Translations under genes and position numbers: made by a program
In this document: positions 11,890 to 23,439 of the stretch, piece by piece
Numbering within the stretch: position 1 is the first letter of the stretch
Layout: each line of letters begins with the position of its first letter
NCBI GenBank assembly: GCA_950022655.1
Contig: OX465591.1
Coordinates: forward strand, 48,846,478 to 48,910,477
DNA from: Alentia gelatinosa
Lineage: Eukaryota > Annelida > Polychaeta > Phyllodocida > Polynoidae
Direction of reading: 5' to 3'
DNA length: 64,000 nt
The notes under the pieces: model-generated
The model's database searches: none
What the model was told of the DNA's origin: nothing
The model's input: only the letters and a program-made list of their open reading frames with translations

Positions 11890-12668
11890 ATTAAGTCCTG
11901 CCATACCTCATGTCGTGTGGGAATATTGTAGAGTCTGTTACTTATACTGCATGTCGTGTGGGAATATTGTAGAGTATGTCCCTTAAATACTGTATGTAAT
12001 GTTGGAATATTGTAGAGTCTGCCCCTTATACTCCATGTCATGTGGGAATATTGTAGAGTATGTGCCTTATACCTCATGTCATGTGGGAATATTGTAGAGT
12101 CTGTGCCTTATACCTCATGTCATGTGGGAATAAAGTAGAGTCTGTCCCTTATACTGCATGTCATGTGGGAATATTGTAGAGTCTGTGCCTTATACCTCAT
12201 GTCATGTGGGAATATTGTAGAGTCTGTGCCTTATACCTCATGTCATGTGGGAATATAGTAGAGTCTGTCCCTTATACTTCATGTCATGTGGGAATATAGT
12301 AGAGTCTGTCACTTACACTTCATGTCATGTGGGAATATTGTAGAGTCTGTCACTTATACTTCATGTCATGTGGGAATATTGTAGAGTCTGTCCCTTATAC
12401 TTCATGTCGTGTGGGAATATTGTAGAGTCTGTGCCTTATACTGCATGTCATGTGGGAATATTGTAGAGTCTGTCCCTTATAGTCCATATCATGTGGGAAT
12501 ATTGTAGAGTCTGTCCCTTACACTTCATGTCATGTGGGAATATTGTAGAGTCTGTCCCTTATACTTCATGTCATGTGGGAATATTGTAGAGTATGTCCCT
12601 TACACTCCATGTCATGTGGGAATATTGTAGAGTCTGTCCCTTATACCTCATGTCATGTGTGTGTGTGT
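11890..12668. repeat. 41-bp minisatellite, about 18 copies
   Basis: The unit contains TGTCATGTGGGAATATTGTA and GAGTCTGTCCCTTATACTTC at 41-bp spacing with few substitutions. It ends in a short (GT)n run. Confidence 0.95.
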
Positions 12669-15219
12669 TGTAAATCTGGTTGTATTATCAATAGGTTAAT
12701 ATGTAAGTTATGAATATTTCTTATCGGATATTTCTGCTATTAGAGCCTACATAGAACAAACTTACCTGTTTTGAGGCGCACACATAGCGATCCCGTGTGG
12801 GATTTAAACCCGACCAACCTCTATGCCTAAGCTCAGAACAGACAGGGGTTGGTTGCCAATCTCACATTAGCGCAGCGGCCGCCTTGACCGTGCTAGCGTG
12901 TGGCCCATTGCAGATAGCAAAGTTGATCTTTATCCAATGATGCGCATCTCAGGGTAAGGAGATAAGAAAACTGCAGTGTTAAATTCAGCTTAAACGCATG
13001 GCTAGAGATGAACCATAAGAGAAAAAATAAAACTCGTAGAGACTCCCCGAAAGAGAGAGTAGCAGGGTCGAGTCTTCTCATTGTATGAGAATCTCATGGC
13101 ATTTCAATCTTCAGGCTTAGGTATGGGGAAACTCCAAGCAGATCCTGTCGAAATCAGATTTTTAACGATATCTAGCGACTTAGTCTCTAGAGCTTTAGCA
13201 GAGAGATATGTTTTTATCTCACGCATGGTATTTTTGTCCCATATACTTAACATTGGGAACTCGTTCTCCATGCCCCTACGAGTATTGCAGTCCATTCTGG
13301 TTGAACCAGCACAACTTCTCTCCATCACGAGATTCCCAAAATAACTTATTTACACTTCTTTACAATGAAAGACAATACAAAATTAAGTAATGGCAACCTT
13401 TCAAAAGATAAAAAATGATTTATTAGAATGCTTCCCTAAAAAACTAACCAGCGTAGAATCCAACAAGTATCGGTCAGGTACCAGCTGAATGCAATCCTGC
13501 AATGCACTAGGAACATGGCGGGCGTTACCTGGCCTAACGTGTGAGGACACAGCTTCCAGGCTATATCTGTATCTTTGTTGGATCCGAGGGCTGTCTAGTG
13601 CGTATTGTCAGAACCAATCAGCTCTTGTCAAACTGATGCTATAAATAGAACAACGAACCACGTTATTCCTTTCACGCAGCGTGCTGACCAATATCAGCCG
13701 TGCTCTCTTTGACCTTCATGGACCGTACCTCTGAACAGAGGTCTATGCTCTGAAGGCGGACGGTTCGTAAACAGACTAAAGGCCTCGCGACCATATTGGG
13801 GACTAAAAACTAAAATTCTCATAACTTAGGCTGTAGATAAGATACATATTTACAAAGGGTACCATATTAAACCAGCGATTATGGGCTTTATTTTCATATA
13901 TATTTTAAATTTATTTAGGTGATTTATTTGTTTTCATTTCTGACATATTTTCTCTGAAATCATTCTAAAAGTTAAGCAAAATGTTTGACTTCTAGAATAT
14001 GAGTGAAGATTCCATTGAATTCCATATAGAAGCAAAATCAAAGCCAAGTTTAATCAAGTAGTAGAAGTCAAAATGGACTGTTTTGTTATCAAAATAGAAA
14101 AGTAGCAAAATGCCCCTTTTCGTGATATGTGCTATATTAAAGCATTGTCGTGGTAGGCAGAAACTGGAGAATAAAACTTGGTTGGAAATGATGCAATATT
14201 TTTACATTATGATTTCAGACAATGTTTTTCCTATAGTTATTAATTACAAACAAATGCTTACTTAAACTAATTAGATATGCAGCAGTCAATCTATAAGATT
14301 TTTCTTTAGGGAAACACTATTTGAATCCGGATCCCACCTTAGTCCCTAATATGCCTTCCTGACCTATAATGTAAGCTGTATTGTGATTGGTTCTGACGAA
14401 TACACACTAGACAGTGGTGGAGGTTCCATCCCATTCTAATCAGCACCTTGCCTCGCGGATATGAGTTAAAGATACACTCCCGCGGGTATGTGTGTGGGAG
14501 GCAAGCAGGTGTACTGCGCTGGTTACTTGCAGGGCGCCCTCTTTGTAGTTCTGCAGGCCGGTCGATCGTCTGCAGGTACACAGAAATACGCGTCCCTCGC
14601 TCCGTCCTCAAACAATACTCGTGATTGGACGCTCCTGCAGGTCACGTGACACGCATGACAATTGTCGTCTGCGCGCATGCGCCTGCAGGGAAGGCCCGCA
14701 CTCTCCATACAGAATCTCCCTTATACTATACATGTCAAGTAGGCTCCGACTGAAGCCGAATCTCTGTATGGAGAGTGATGATGCTTCGCGTGTAAATAAA
14801 AGTACTAAAAGCAGGAAGGACTGACTGGGATGTTCGAAACAGACATGGCAGTTTTCCAACTTTCCAACGAAATCCTTGTTTTCGCTTCCAGTTCTTACTC
14901 TTTCTTTTTCCTGTGAAAACAAAGAGAAAATGAATTGGGCCTCATCCAAAAGAATAAGCAGTGTTTTGAACCTCTCCAGTCACCCCAGTCCCATTCCAGT
15001 AAGGGTGGCTTTTCCATGTTTTCTCAGTCTCTCTGAGGCAGTAAATTCCATATGAAGCATATTTCGTATAGTTTTCCATGTATAAGCTCCATTCTGTGCA
15101 TTTGATACAATTAAAATATTTATGAAATATGATGATAAGTAATGATCATATGATTAGATAATAATGTTCACCTTACTATATAGTATCTAGGTTTTATTTT
15201 ATGATATAACTGCGGCCAG
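12669..15219. repeat. Intron 1 with dispersed repeat fragments
   Basis: About 12760-12900 shares AGCGGCCGCCTTGACC and the GGGATTTAAACCCGACCAACC region with 61660-62010 (B-box-like GGGTTTAAATCCC in reverse). Positions 13085-13290 share words, inverted, with 15640-15720. A short inverted pair (CACTCTCCATACAGA) bounds 14699-14777. Positions 14840-15060 belong to the family also at 26477-26570, 42838-43070 and 59050-59200. The rest is unique AT-rich sequence; no gene. Confidence 0.5.
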
Positions 15220-15226
15220 ACAGAGA

Positions 15227-15365
15227 ATAAAGAAGAAACGTTGTTTTTCTCGAAGAGTTTGATGTGGAGTGATATGAACGAGGCGAAGCCGAATGGATAT
15301 CACGTAGCGTTCAAATGAGTTGGGGAACAACCACTTTGACCAAAGCAAGTTGCTTTCTATATTTA
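15227..15365. mobile_element. Palindromic fold-back element, family A
   Basis: Imperfect inverted repeat with arms of about 60 bp: GAAACGTTGTTTTTCTCGAA against the complement of ACAACCACTTTGACCAAAGC. Related to the palindrome at 23114-23250 (shared GAGTTTGATGTGGAGTGATAT-type centre). No coding capacity. Confidence 0.65.
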
Positions 15366-15801
15366 TCCTACCCCTAATAAAAAACGTCATAGGCTTAACA
15401 TGGGATTTGTTTATTTCACAGGCGTGACATAAAGTGTTGTTTATGCCACTACTTTCTGATACTGAAAAAATATTTTGGCTCCGTAATGTCACTCTTCTTC
15501 GACTCGTAAAATTATGGAGCCAACAAAATGCGTGGCATAAATAAACTCAGACTCAAACTCGTGACGTCTCTTGATATTATCTCACCCCTGTACACACTAA
15601 AGGAACCAACAACACACAGGATATAGACCATAGAGAACGGACTGCAATACTTCTAGGGGCATGGAGAACGAGCTCCCAATGTTAAACCTATGGGGCTAAA
15701 ATAGCAGTGCGATAATAGGTCATCTTCTAAGAGATGTCTTGTCTGTAGATCTCGTGATGAAGATGTCCGATCACTGTGGCAGGCTGATATGTGGTACAGA
15801 C
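15366..15801. repeat. Dispersed repeat, inverted copy of 1513-1612
   Basis: Contains AGTGTTGTTTATGCCACTAC and CCCCTAATAAAAAACG, the reverse complement of the upstream segment. 15640-15720 is the inverted relative of 13240-13280 (GGCATGGAGAACGAGCTCCC). Confidence 0.6.
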
Positions 15802-16175
15802 TGCAGGAGGAGGAGGTGGAGGAGGAGGAGAAGGGGAGGTGGGGTGGAGGTGGGGATGGAGGAGGAGGAGGGGAAGGGGGGGAGGAGGAGGAGGAGGAGG
15901 AGGAGGGGGAGGAGGAGGAGGAGGTGGGGTGGGGGAGGAGGTGGAGGAGGGGAAGGAGGAGGAGGAGGAGGAGGAGGAGGGGGGTGGTGGGGGAGGAGAA
16001 GGAGAGGAGGAGGAGGCGGGGGAGGAGGAGGAGGAGGGGAAGGAGGAGGAGGTGGGGTGGGGGAGGAGGAGGAGGAGGTGGGGTGGGGGAGGAGGAGGAG
16101 GAGGAGGAGAAGGAGAGGAGGAGGAGGAAGAGGAGGAGGGGGAGGTGGTGGAGGTGGGGGAGGAGGAGGAGGAGG
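15802..16175. repeat. GGA/GGGGA purine-tract array at an assembly gap
   Basis: An almost pure G/A strand of GGA and GGT triplets runs directly into the Ns. Homopurine tracts of this kind form triplex or quadruplex structures and often stop assemblies. Confidence 0.95.
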
Positions 16176-16375
16176 NNNNNNNNNNNNNNNNNNNNNNNNN
16201 NNNNNNNNNNNNNNNNNNNNNNNNNNNNNNNNNNNNNNNNNNNNNNNNNNNNNNNNNNNNNNNNNNNNNNNNNNNNNNNNNNNNNNNNNNNNNNNNNNNN
16301 NNNNNNNNNNNNNNNNNNNNNNNNNNNNNNNNNNNNNNNNNNNNNNNNNNNNNNNNNNNNNNNNNNNNNNNNNNN
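16176..16375. other. Assembly gap of 200 N
   Basis: Exactly 200 consecutive Ns, which suggests a placeholder rather than a measured length. Confidence 0.98.
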
Positions 16376-16704
16376 AATCCGCTTTGTTTTTACTGCGCAG
16401 CTGTTATTCTGCCGCGCCGCTCTCCAAGCGGAAACACGCGCGGCCTTTGTAAATGAGGGACACGGGGAATGTGTTCGGAGAGTCAGTATGAGGATATCGT
16501 CTGGGAAAGTGTAGAACATTCTGATAAACTGTCCATGCACATTGTATGCAAAAAAGAGACAAGATTCCTTTTCCGTCGGATCTGCTTGGAGTTTTAGCCC
16601 CACATAGAGACAGACATAACCAGACCTGTGTATGGAGACTGAAGTACCAGCAGCGTGAGATTCTCGTGGAGAGAAAAACTCAAACCTGCCATTCCCTTTT
16701 TTTT
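16376..16704. repeat. Dispersed repeat fragment after the gap
   Basis: 16560-16680 (CTGCTTGGAGTTTTAGCCCC, CACATAGAGACAGA, TGGAGACTGAAG) has a second copy at 32895-33000. No gene. Confidence 0.5.
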
Positions 16705-16985
16705 GTAGCTATAAACTGAGATGCACTTTTTCCTTTTGATTCATTTCTAGCCATGTTAAAACTAAACGGATGGCTGTAGTTTTCTGATCTCCTGACCATG
16801 TGAGATATACTGGTTTTTTTCCGTTTGATTCATTTCTAGCCATGTTAAAACTAAACGGATGACTGTAGTTTTCTGACCTCCTGACCATGTGAGATATACT
16901 GGGTTTTTTTTGTTTGATTCATTTTTAGCCATGTTAAAACTAAACGGATGACTGTAGTTTTCTGATCTCCTGACCATGTGACCTG
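16705..16985. repeat. 89-bp tandem repeat, three copies
   Basis: CATTTCTAGCCATGTTAAAA recurs at 89-bp spacing (16742, 16831, 16920) together with TGTAGTTTTCTGATCTCCTG. Confidence 0.9.
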
Positions 16986-18776
16986 CTAAAAACACCGGTG
17001 AGGGATCTCATCGTGAAATGTAAACGGACATCCCCGGTCTGGTCCGGTGATCAGAGTGTCTGCAAACGTTTTGATGTACAGTAGAACCCCGCTTAAAGGC
17101 ATATCGGACAATTTGGCTTGAAAATCAAAACCCATGTCAATTTCTGGAAAATCTAATATGATGATCTCCAAGTGTTGTGGAGCACATATCTAACTTAAAA
17201 ATAGGGGGTCACCGTGCTAGTTTTTGATTTATAGGTCAATATTATGATAATTTTAGATTAGAATATATACAGATATTCTAAAAGTAATTTTTTCACATAG
17301 TAAAGCCCATGTCATTTGCCTCAAACTTTCACCTAATATAGTACATAAATAGTAATACTTATTTAAGTATTAAAAATCATAGGTCACCGTCCTTGTTTTT
17401 GAAAAAATTGAAGAAAACCATATTTTTCAGTACAGTACAAAACAGCAGTACAGTACAAAAAAAGCATGTCCACCTTTTTTTCTGACTACAGCTGATGTCT
17501 CACTGATTGCAGTCAATATGTACTTCCATGGACGGTGTATCTATAAATACTGAGGAGAAACCAAACAAGAGTTAGTCGTGTTGTTGTTTATCGCACGACG
17601 GCAAATTCGCGTATCACTGCGCGAGGCGAATTATTTCCATGTATGTACAAATAAGGAGACAAGGTAAATGTGAATCTGAGCCTTGTTGTTTCGGTCGGTA
17701 ATACGCACCTCGTTCTGCGAACTCGGTGGGTATTTTCAACACAGTAAAACACGGAACAGACTCCATTCAGCCACCCTAACTACGTCTCCCTATAATACTC
17801 GCGGGTCGTTCGTCACACCGTGCGCGTATTAATGCTGTATAACTCCCTTCAGTTTCGAGCTACAAAGAAGCGCCATAATAGATGTGGATGGTATTCCGTG
17901 TCGATCACCCCCGTATCACACATTGTTAAGTCCCTGTGTGCGCTGACCTTCGTGTGACCTTGGCGAGCCCGCATGGTGCAGGCAATGACCCTGACCTTCA
18001 CGACGGCTGAGTGGCGTGCAGCCCGACACGCATGATTGGTTCCTATTTAGTGGTGATCCATCTTTAGATTATGGAGATTATTACTCCTTTATTCAGACCT
18101 TAGTCCCAATTCCCGCCAATCAGCATTCACTCAGCCGCCATTACCCGCTACCCACAATCCACCGCGCCCTCCTCACGGTGGTTCAAGCGCCTGCCACATG
18201 GGGGCGCCACCACGGATCCAGCGTTCATCTCCATACAGAGTCTTAGCTGAGGCTTTGTAGGGGGCATCCCTCAGGAGATGTGCTTGGTGAATGAAGCTGG
18301 GTGGTCGCTGTGACCTGAGTGTGTATGTGTGTAGCTGTATGGTATGCTGGTACCTGTGTAGTATGAGGAATATAACATTACTCTGCCATATTGAGCACTG
18401 CTGATACCATATTGTAAAATTCAGGTTTATACATCTCTATTTTTTGTTGTTGTTGTTGAGCAAACTCGTTTTTTTCCCCCTTATGTTACATAGGTTTCTA
18501 ATACCTCGAAGTACTTCAACATAGTTATGCTAGCTCATTTCCATTACATAGATATTCAATCATGCATGGTGCTTGTATTTGCTCTCCATTCTTTTTGGGT
18601 TTTTTAAATGATTTTTATGAAACTATATCTAATACTTATCTTTATCTAAACATCCTAACTGTGTTCACTTAATTTGGAAGATGCCACCCATTCTGTGTTA
18701 TTCATTATTCAGTCTGTGTACATTCCGGTGTAGTCCCAGATTCAACGAAATGATTCCCAGAGTTCATAAAAGTTGC
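16986..18776. other. Intron 1 unique sequence
   Basis: No exon, RNA gene or repeat array recognised. AT-rich with a GC-richer part near 17570-18240. Confidence 0.45.
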
Positions 18777-19861
18777 TACATTCTCCCCTATCTTCTCCCA
18801 ACCAGGTTCCATGAACTTCATGAATCGTTTAACTCCGTTAACCACATTCTCCCCTCTCTTCTCCCCACCAGTTTCCATGAACTTCATGAATTGTTTAACT
18901 GCGTTAACTACATTCTCCCCTCTCTTCTCCCAACCAGGTTCCATGAACTTCATGAATCGTTTATCTCCGTTAACTCCATTCTCCCCTCTCTTCTCCCAAC
19001 CAGGTTCCATGAACTTCATGAATCGTTTATCTCCGTTAACTACATTCTCCCCTCTCTTCTCCCTACCAGGTTCCATGAACTTCATGAATCGTTTATCTCC
19101 GTTAACTACATTCTCCCCTCTCTTCTCCCCACCAGGTTCCATGAACTTCATGAATCGTTTAACTCCGTTAACCACATTCTCCCCTCTCTTCTTCCCACCA
19201 GGTTCCATGAACTTCATGAATTGTTTAACTGCGTTAACCACATTCTCCCCTCTCTTCTCCCCACCAGGTTCCATGAACTTCATGAATCGTTTAACTCCGT
19301 TAACTCCATTGTCCCCTTTCTTCTCCCTACCAGGTTCCATGTACTTCATGAATCGTTTAACTGCGTTAACTACATTCTCCCCTCTCTTCTTCCCACCAGG
19401 TTCCATGAACTTCATGAATCGTTTAACTCCGTGAACTACATTCTCCCCACTCTTTTCCTCACCAGGTTCCATGAACTTCATGAATTGTTTAACTCCGTGA
19501 ACTACATTCTCCCCTCTCTTCTTCCCACCAGGTTCCATGAACTTCATGAATCGTTTAACTCCGTTAACCACATTCTCCCCTCTCTTCTCCCCACCAGGTT
19601 CCATGAACTTCATGAATCGTTTAACTGCGTTAACTCCATTCTCCCCTCTCTTCTTCCCACCAGGTTCCATGAACTTCATGAATCGTTTAACTCCGTTAAC
19701 TACATTCTCCCCTCTCTTCTTCCCACCAGGTTCCATCAACTTCATGAATCGTTTAACTGCGTTAACTACATTCTCCCCTCTCTTCTCCCCACCAGGTTCC
19801 ATGAACTTCATGAATCGTTTAACTCCGTTAACTACATTCTCCCCTCTCTTCTTCCCACCAG
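18777..19861 (+). repeat. 66-bp array carrying the exon 2 acceptor, 16 decoys plus the real site
   Basis: Units of 66 bp begin at 18805, 18871 and so on to 19795, and the real acceptor is the next in register at 19861. Each carries a pyrimidine tract, CCACCAG and the first 17 nt of exon 2 (GTTCCATGAACTTCATG), then diverges to AATCGTTTAACTCCG. CAG is kept in all copies. The unit is a multiple of three and is open in the exon 2 frame except for TGA in the units at 19399 and 19465. Its minus-strand open frames are artefacts. Confidence 0.97.
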
Positions 19862-20101
19862 GTTCCATGAACTTCATGCCCAAGACGCTCAAGTACCTGC
19901 AGGACGGGGGGACTACTTTCTCGAGCGCCTTCGTCACCACGCCCATGTGTTGTCCGTCGCGGAGTTCGCTGCTTACCGGCATGTACGTGCACAACCACAA
20001 CGTCTACACCAACAACGACAACTGCTCGTCCGTGCAGTGGCAGCAGACGCACGAGACGCGCAACTTCGGCACCTACCTCAGCAACGCCGGCTACCGCACC
20101 G
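19862..20101 (+). CDS. Sulf1: Sulf exon 2: formylglycine (catalytic) exon
   Basis: Residues 76-155. Contains the sulfatase signature [15 protein letters not shown]; by the C-X-P-S-R rule Cys105 should be converted to the catalytic formylglycine by the formylglycine-generating enzyme. [11 protein letters not shown] follows, a highly conserved Sulf segment. The 5' end is fixed by homology ([17 protein letters not shown]): the GT after CAG completes the glycine codon begun in exon 1. Donor G|GTACGC at 20102, phase 1. The exon is much GC-richer than the flanking introns. Confidence 0.96.
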
Positions 20102-20637
20102 GTACGCATGCGCTGAGAGCGCACTCTCTTACATAGACCCTCCACCTTACTTCCTGTACCGCACCGGTACGCATGCGCAGAACTCTCCTAGCATAGACCC
20201 TCCACCTAACTTCCTGTACTGCTCTGACCTACCTTCACTCTCCTAGCATAGACCCTCCACCTTACTTCCTGTACTGCTCTGACCTACCTTCACTCTCCTA
20301 GCATAGACCCTCCACCTTACTTCCTGTACTGCTCTGACCTGCCTTCACTCTCCTAGCATAGACCCTCCACCTTACTTCCTTTACTGCTCTGACCTGCCTT
20401 CACTCTCCTAGCATAGACCCTCCACCTTACTTCCTTTACTGCTCTGACCTGCCTTCACTCTCCTAGCATAGACCCTACACCTTTTTTCCTGTACTGCTCT
20501 GATCTGCCTTCACTCTCCTAGCATAGACCCTCTACCTTACTTCCTGTACTGTATCGACCTGCCTCCACTCTCCTAGCATCGACCCTCCACCTTACTTCCT
20601 GTACTGCTCTGACCTGCCTTCACTCTCCTAGCATGAG
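20102..20637. repeat. 55-bp array after exon 2, beginning with a donor duplication
   Basis: TACCGCACCGGTACGCATGCGC, the exon 2 donor region, is repeated about 60 bp downstream (20156-20177). About eight 55-bp units follow (CTCCTAGCATAGACCCTCCA, CTTACTTCCTGTACTGCTCT) in which the donor-like part has diverged. Confidence 0.9.
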
Positions 20638-21758
20638 AGCATGAGACAATCGTAGGAAGCTTATTATACGCCCTCCAGAGGTTACTAAACTCCATATTAT
20701 CGCCCAGGGTAAATACAGGTTCCGCTCGCGACTGGCTGGGCACACCACGATCACATGAACCACAGTTTTTCCCATTTATATTTGAAGAACCTGAATATGA
20801 TTTCGGATTTACATGTAGGAATAGCTGAAATTTTCATTTTTGACATCGTATTTCATATTTGAAGATTTATTAAAACCGTTAAACTGCAATAATTGTGGGT
20901 TACAGTTCGAGGGTCTATCACCATACAACGACGGCAACCAGCGAACACCGGAATTTGTTAACAGACTGAATTATGGGATAACTCAATAGGGCCTATTATC
21001 GTTCGTAATATATAAAACGGTCCCCTGGTCCTGTGCACCTAACCAATGTCACAGAGTTGGCATGCGTATAATGAAGGAGTTAGGTAAGGGTTCGGGTTTT
21101 ATTTTCCATCGTATACAAAGTACCCATTGAAAATGTATGGGGACTCAGTAAACCACGACCCATTGTATAAAACCTGTCAGATACAATAAGGCCACTCAAA
21201 AAAAACTTGTTTCTCATCACCGCGCGCATCAGAAAAAAAAGATTTTAGAATTTTTTTTTTTTTAAATAGGTGAACCTTGATAGGAATTATGAAAGGTATG
21301 TGTATTTAGTATCAAATTAAAGCTCCTGCTGTCGAGGATGCATTAAATGTATAGCCAGTAAAAATCTGTAAACCCCTTGTAAGCAGACACCCTGCGTAAG
21401 CGTCCACTTTGGCCCAGATCGGAGTGTGTCCACTTATGCGGGGTTTTACTGTATGTCTGAAGCCCATTTTATGGCACTTCAAAAGCCATCTTTAATGTAG
21501 CAAAAAAAAAAGCAAAAAAAAAAAGCGCCCTCATCATATTTTTCATGGCTTGGTGATGAGAAACAAGTTGTTTTTATTGAGTGGCCTAACTGTGCTATAC
21601 GGATTCATATCTGTGGTATACCGCCTCAAAACCATGGTATACGCGAAAAATAGTTCCTTTTGCTATAGAGCAAAGAAATAGTTTGTAGTGTTATACCCAT
21701 TAACATGGCAATTACTGGGTTTAATTTATTCGAAAAGATGGATGATAAATGCAACAAA
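20638..21758. other. Intron 2 with dispersed repeat fragments
   Basis: 21100-21150 repeats a segment from 1370-1420. Two similar passages (21180-21215 and 21540-21590, around GAGAAACAAG and its complement) may be ends of a diverged inverted-repeat element. No gene. Confidence 0.4.
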
Positions 21759-21886
21759 CGATGATTCCGTGGACAGGCAGCTCTGTAAACCACTCGCGGT
21801 TGACGTCGTAATACACTCGCTAGCGCTCGTGTATTACTACGCATCAACCTCTCGTGGTTTACGGCTGCCTGTCCACAAAACCATCG
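21759..21886. mobile_element. Palindromic fold-back element, family B
   Basis: Arms of about 60 bp: GTGGACAGGCAGCTCTGTAA and its near complement ending GGCTGCCTGTCCAC, meeting at CTCGCTAGCGCTCG. A second member with the same GTGGACAGG and AACCTC..GTGGTT features is at 34744-34853. Confidence 0.7.
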
Positions 21887-23113
21887 ATTATTGTCTATGT
21901 ATACGGCATATAGCCTATGATCCATGGGCGCTGCCATGACGCCCCCCGAGTAGGTGTTCTTCACTGAAGGAGGTGAAAAAGTAGATGTTCTTCACTAATG
22001 GAGGTGCAAAAGAAGTGAGTGATGATTGGGAAATGTCACTTTTCTTGCCTTGCTCACATATTTAAATAAACTGTTCCATGTAAAAAAAAACTCATGTCCT
22101 GGGTTTTAGCATTATATCTTCCTGCTCTGGGATCAGTATAGAGAGTCAAAGGAACCTTAGTAAAACATTGAAAGGCAGCTGAATTTCGTAAGAACAAAGA
22201 GCCAGAATACAGGTTTTGTCCCTCGACCACCTAGTGACTGCTTCATGAACTAACAATGGCTCTGTCCCCTATATATATGACTATAAACCAGTGTAAGTGC
22301 CCTTTTCAAAGTTTTTACACCTAGAAGCTCAAGGCCCCCAAAACGGGGTAGGCTCAAGGCGTCCACAGAAAGGCTCAAGGCGTCCAGGGCTCAAATCGTC
22401 CTGGGCTCAAGGCGTCCATAAACCTTGTTCACGGTGTTTGAGATAAGACGAAACTAATAACGCCCCTCACCCCCCTCACCTCCTCCCCTCCTCCCCTCAC
22501 CCCCCTCACCACCTCCCCTCACCCCCTCCTCTCATATCCTCAGGCGTGAAAACATCTCGCTCAGTGTTTGACTTGACTCATGGGCAGAAATACCTCAAAT
22601 ACACGTGTTTATGGTCTTCACAAAAGGATCCATTATGAAATCTTTGCCCAGTTTGATTGATCTAAAACTACGAAACTTAAACATCTTTTTCATTATTTGT
22701 TGGTATGTTCTGTATTGCCGTTTATATTGGTAATATCCAGGAATGGAATGTTATGAATTCTTGAAAAAGTAAGCGGAAACTAACCTGCAACCGACGAGTT
22801 TCTCATATAGCTGAGGTGGTATTTCTAAGAAATACACACTCAAAGTAAATATCTGCTGTTAATGACAATTTTTTTTTTTTTTTAATTTTTTTTTTGTGGA
22901 CAATAATTTTTTGTTAATGACAATATCCTCTTGATTCGCTGACACAATCTTATTTCAATAGATGTGCAAAGTACATTTCATTATCTTTTTTATTTAGGAT
23001 ATCAATATTTATACTTTTATAAGAAAATAAAGCCAGAAAATCTCCGTGAGAATGTGAAGCCTACTATGAGAAGATTATCCTGAGGCCGAACTTCTTTTAG
23101 TGTCTACAGGGAT
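21887..23113. other. Intron 2 unique sequence with minor repeats
   Basis: 22325-22430 has four or five copies of GGCTCAAGGCGTCC-like words. 22460-22540 is CCCCTCA-rich. 22868-22900 is T-rich. No gene seen. Confidence 0.45.
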
Positions 23114-23250
23114 GAGATAAATACAGAAAGCAACGCGTTTCAGTCAAAGTCGTCGTTCTCCAACTCGTTTGAATGCTATGTGATATTCACTCCACATCAA
23201 ACTCGTGGAGAACGACGACTTTGACCAAGACGTGTTGGTTTCTTCTTTAT
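23114..23250. mobile_element. Palindromic fold-back element, family A
   Basis: Arms with GTCAAAGTCGTCGTTCTCCA and the complement TGGAGAACGACGACTTTGAC, perfectly paired over 20 bp and imperfectly over about 60. Related to 15227-15365. Confidence 0.75.
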
Positions 23251-23439
23251 TACGGCCCAGGACGTAGTCCACAAATCATGCTGTGAATGTAACTTAAATG
23301 TAATTTCTCATCAATCTAAAGTATTTTAAGGGGTTTAATGAAATGAAAACCAACCAGGCATTTAAATTTCACTCCCAGATCGACAAATACTTGCCCATCC
23401 CGCCTAACGACATGGGGTCAAGCAGCCAATCCAGGCCTT

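Noticed and set aside
15739..16603. Gly/Glu/Arg-rich and Ser/Pro-rich frames across the gap
   Set aside because: Made from a GGA tract and unknown bases; no evidence of a gene.
18705..20000. Minus-strand frame of 431 codons with [13 protein letters not shown] repeats
   Set aside because: It is the complement of the 66-bp acceptor array and runs into the complement of exon 2, so it is a shadow of a repeat and a real exon.
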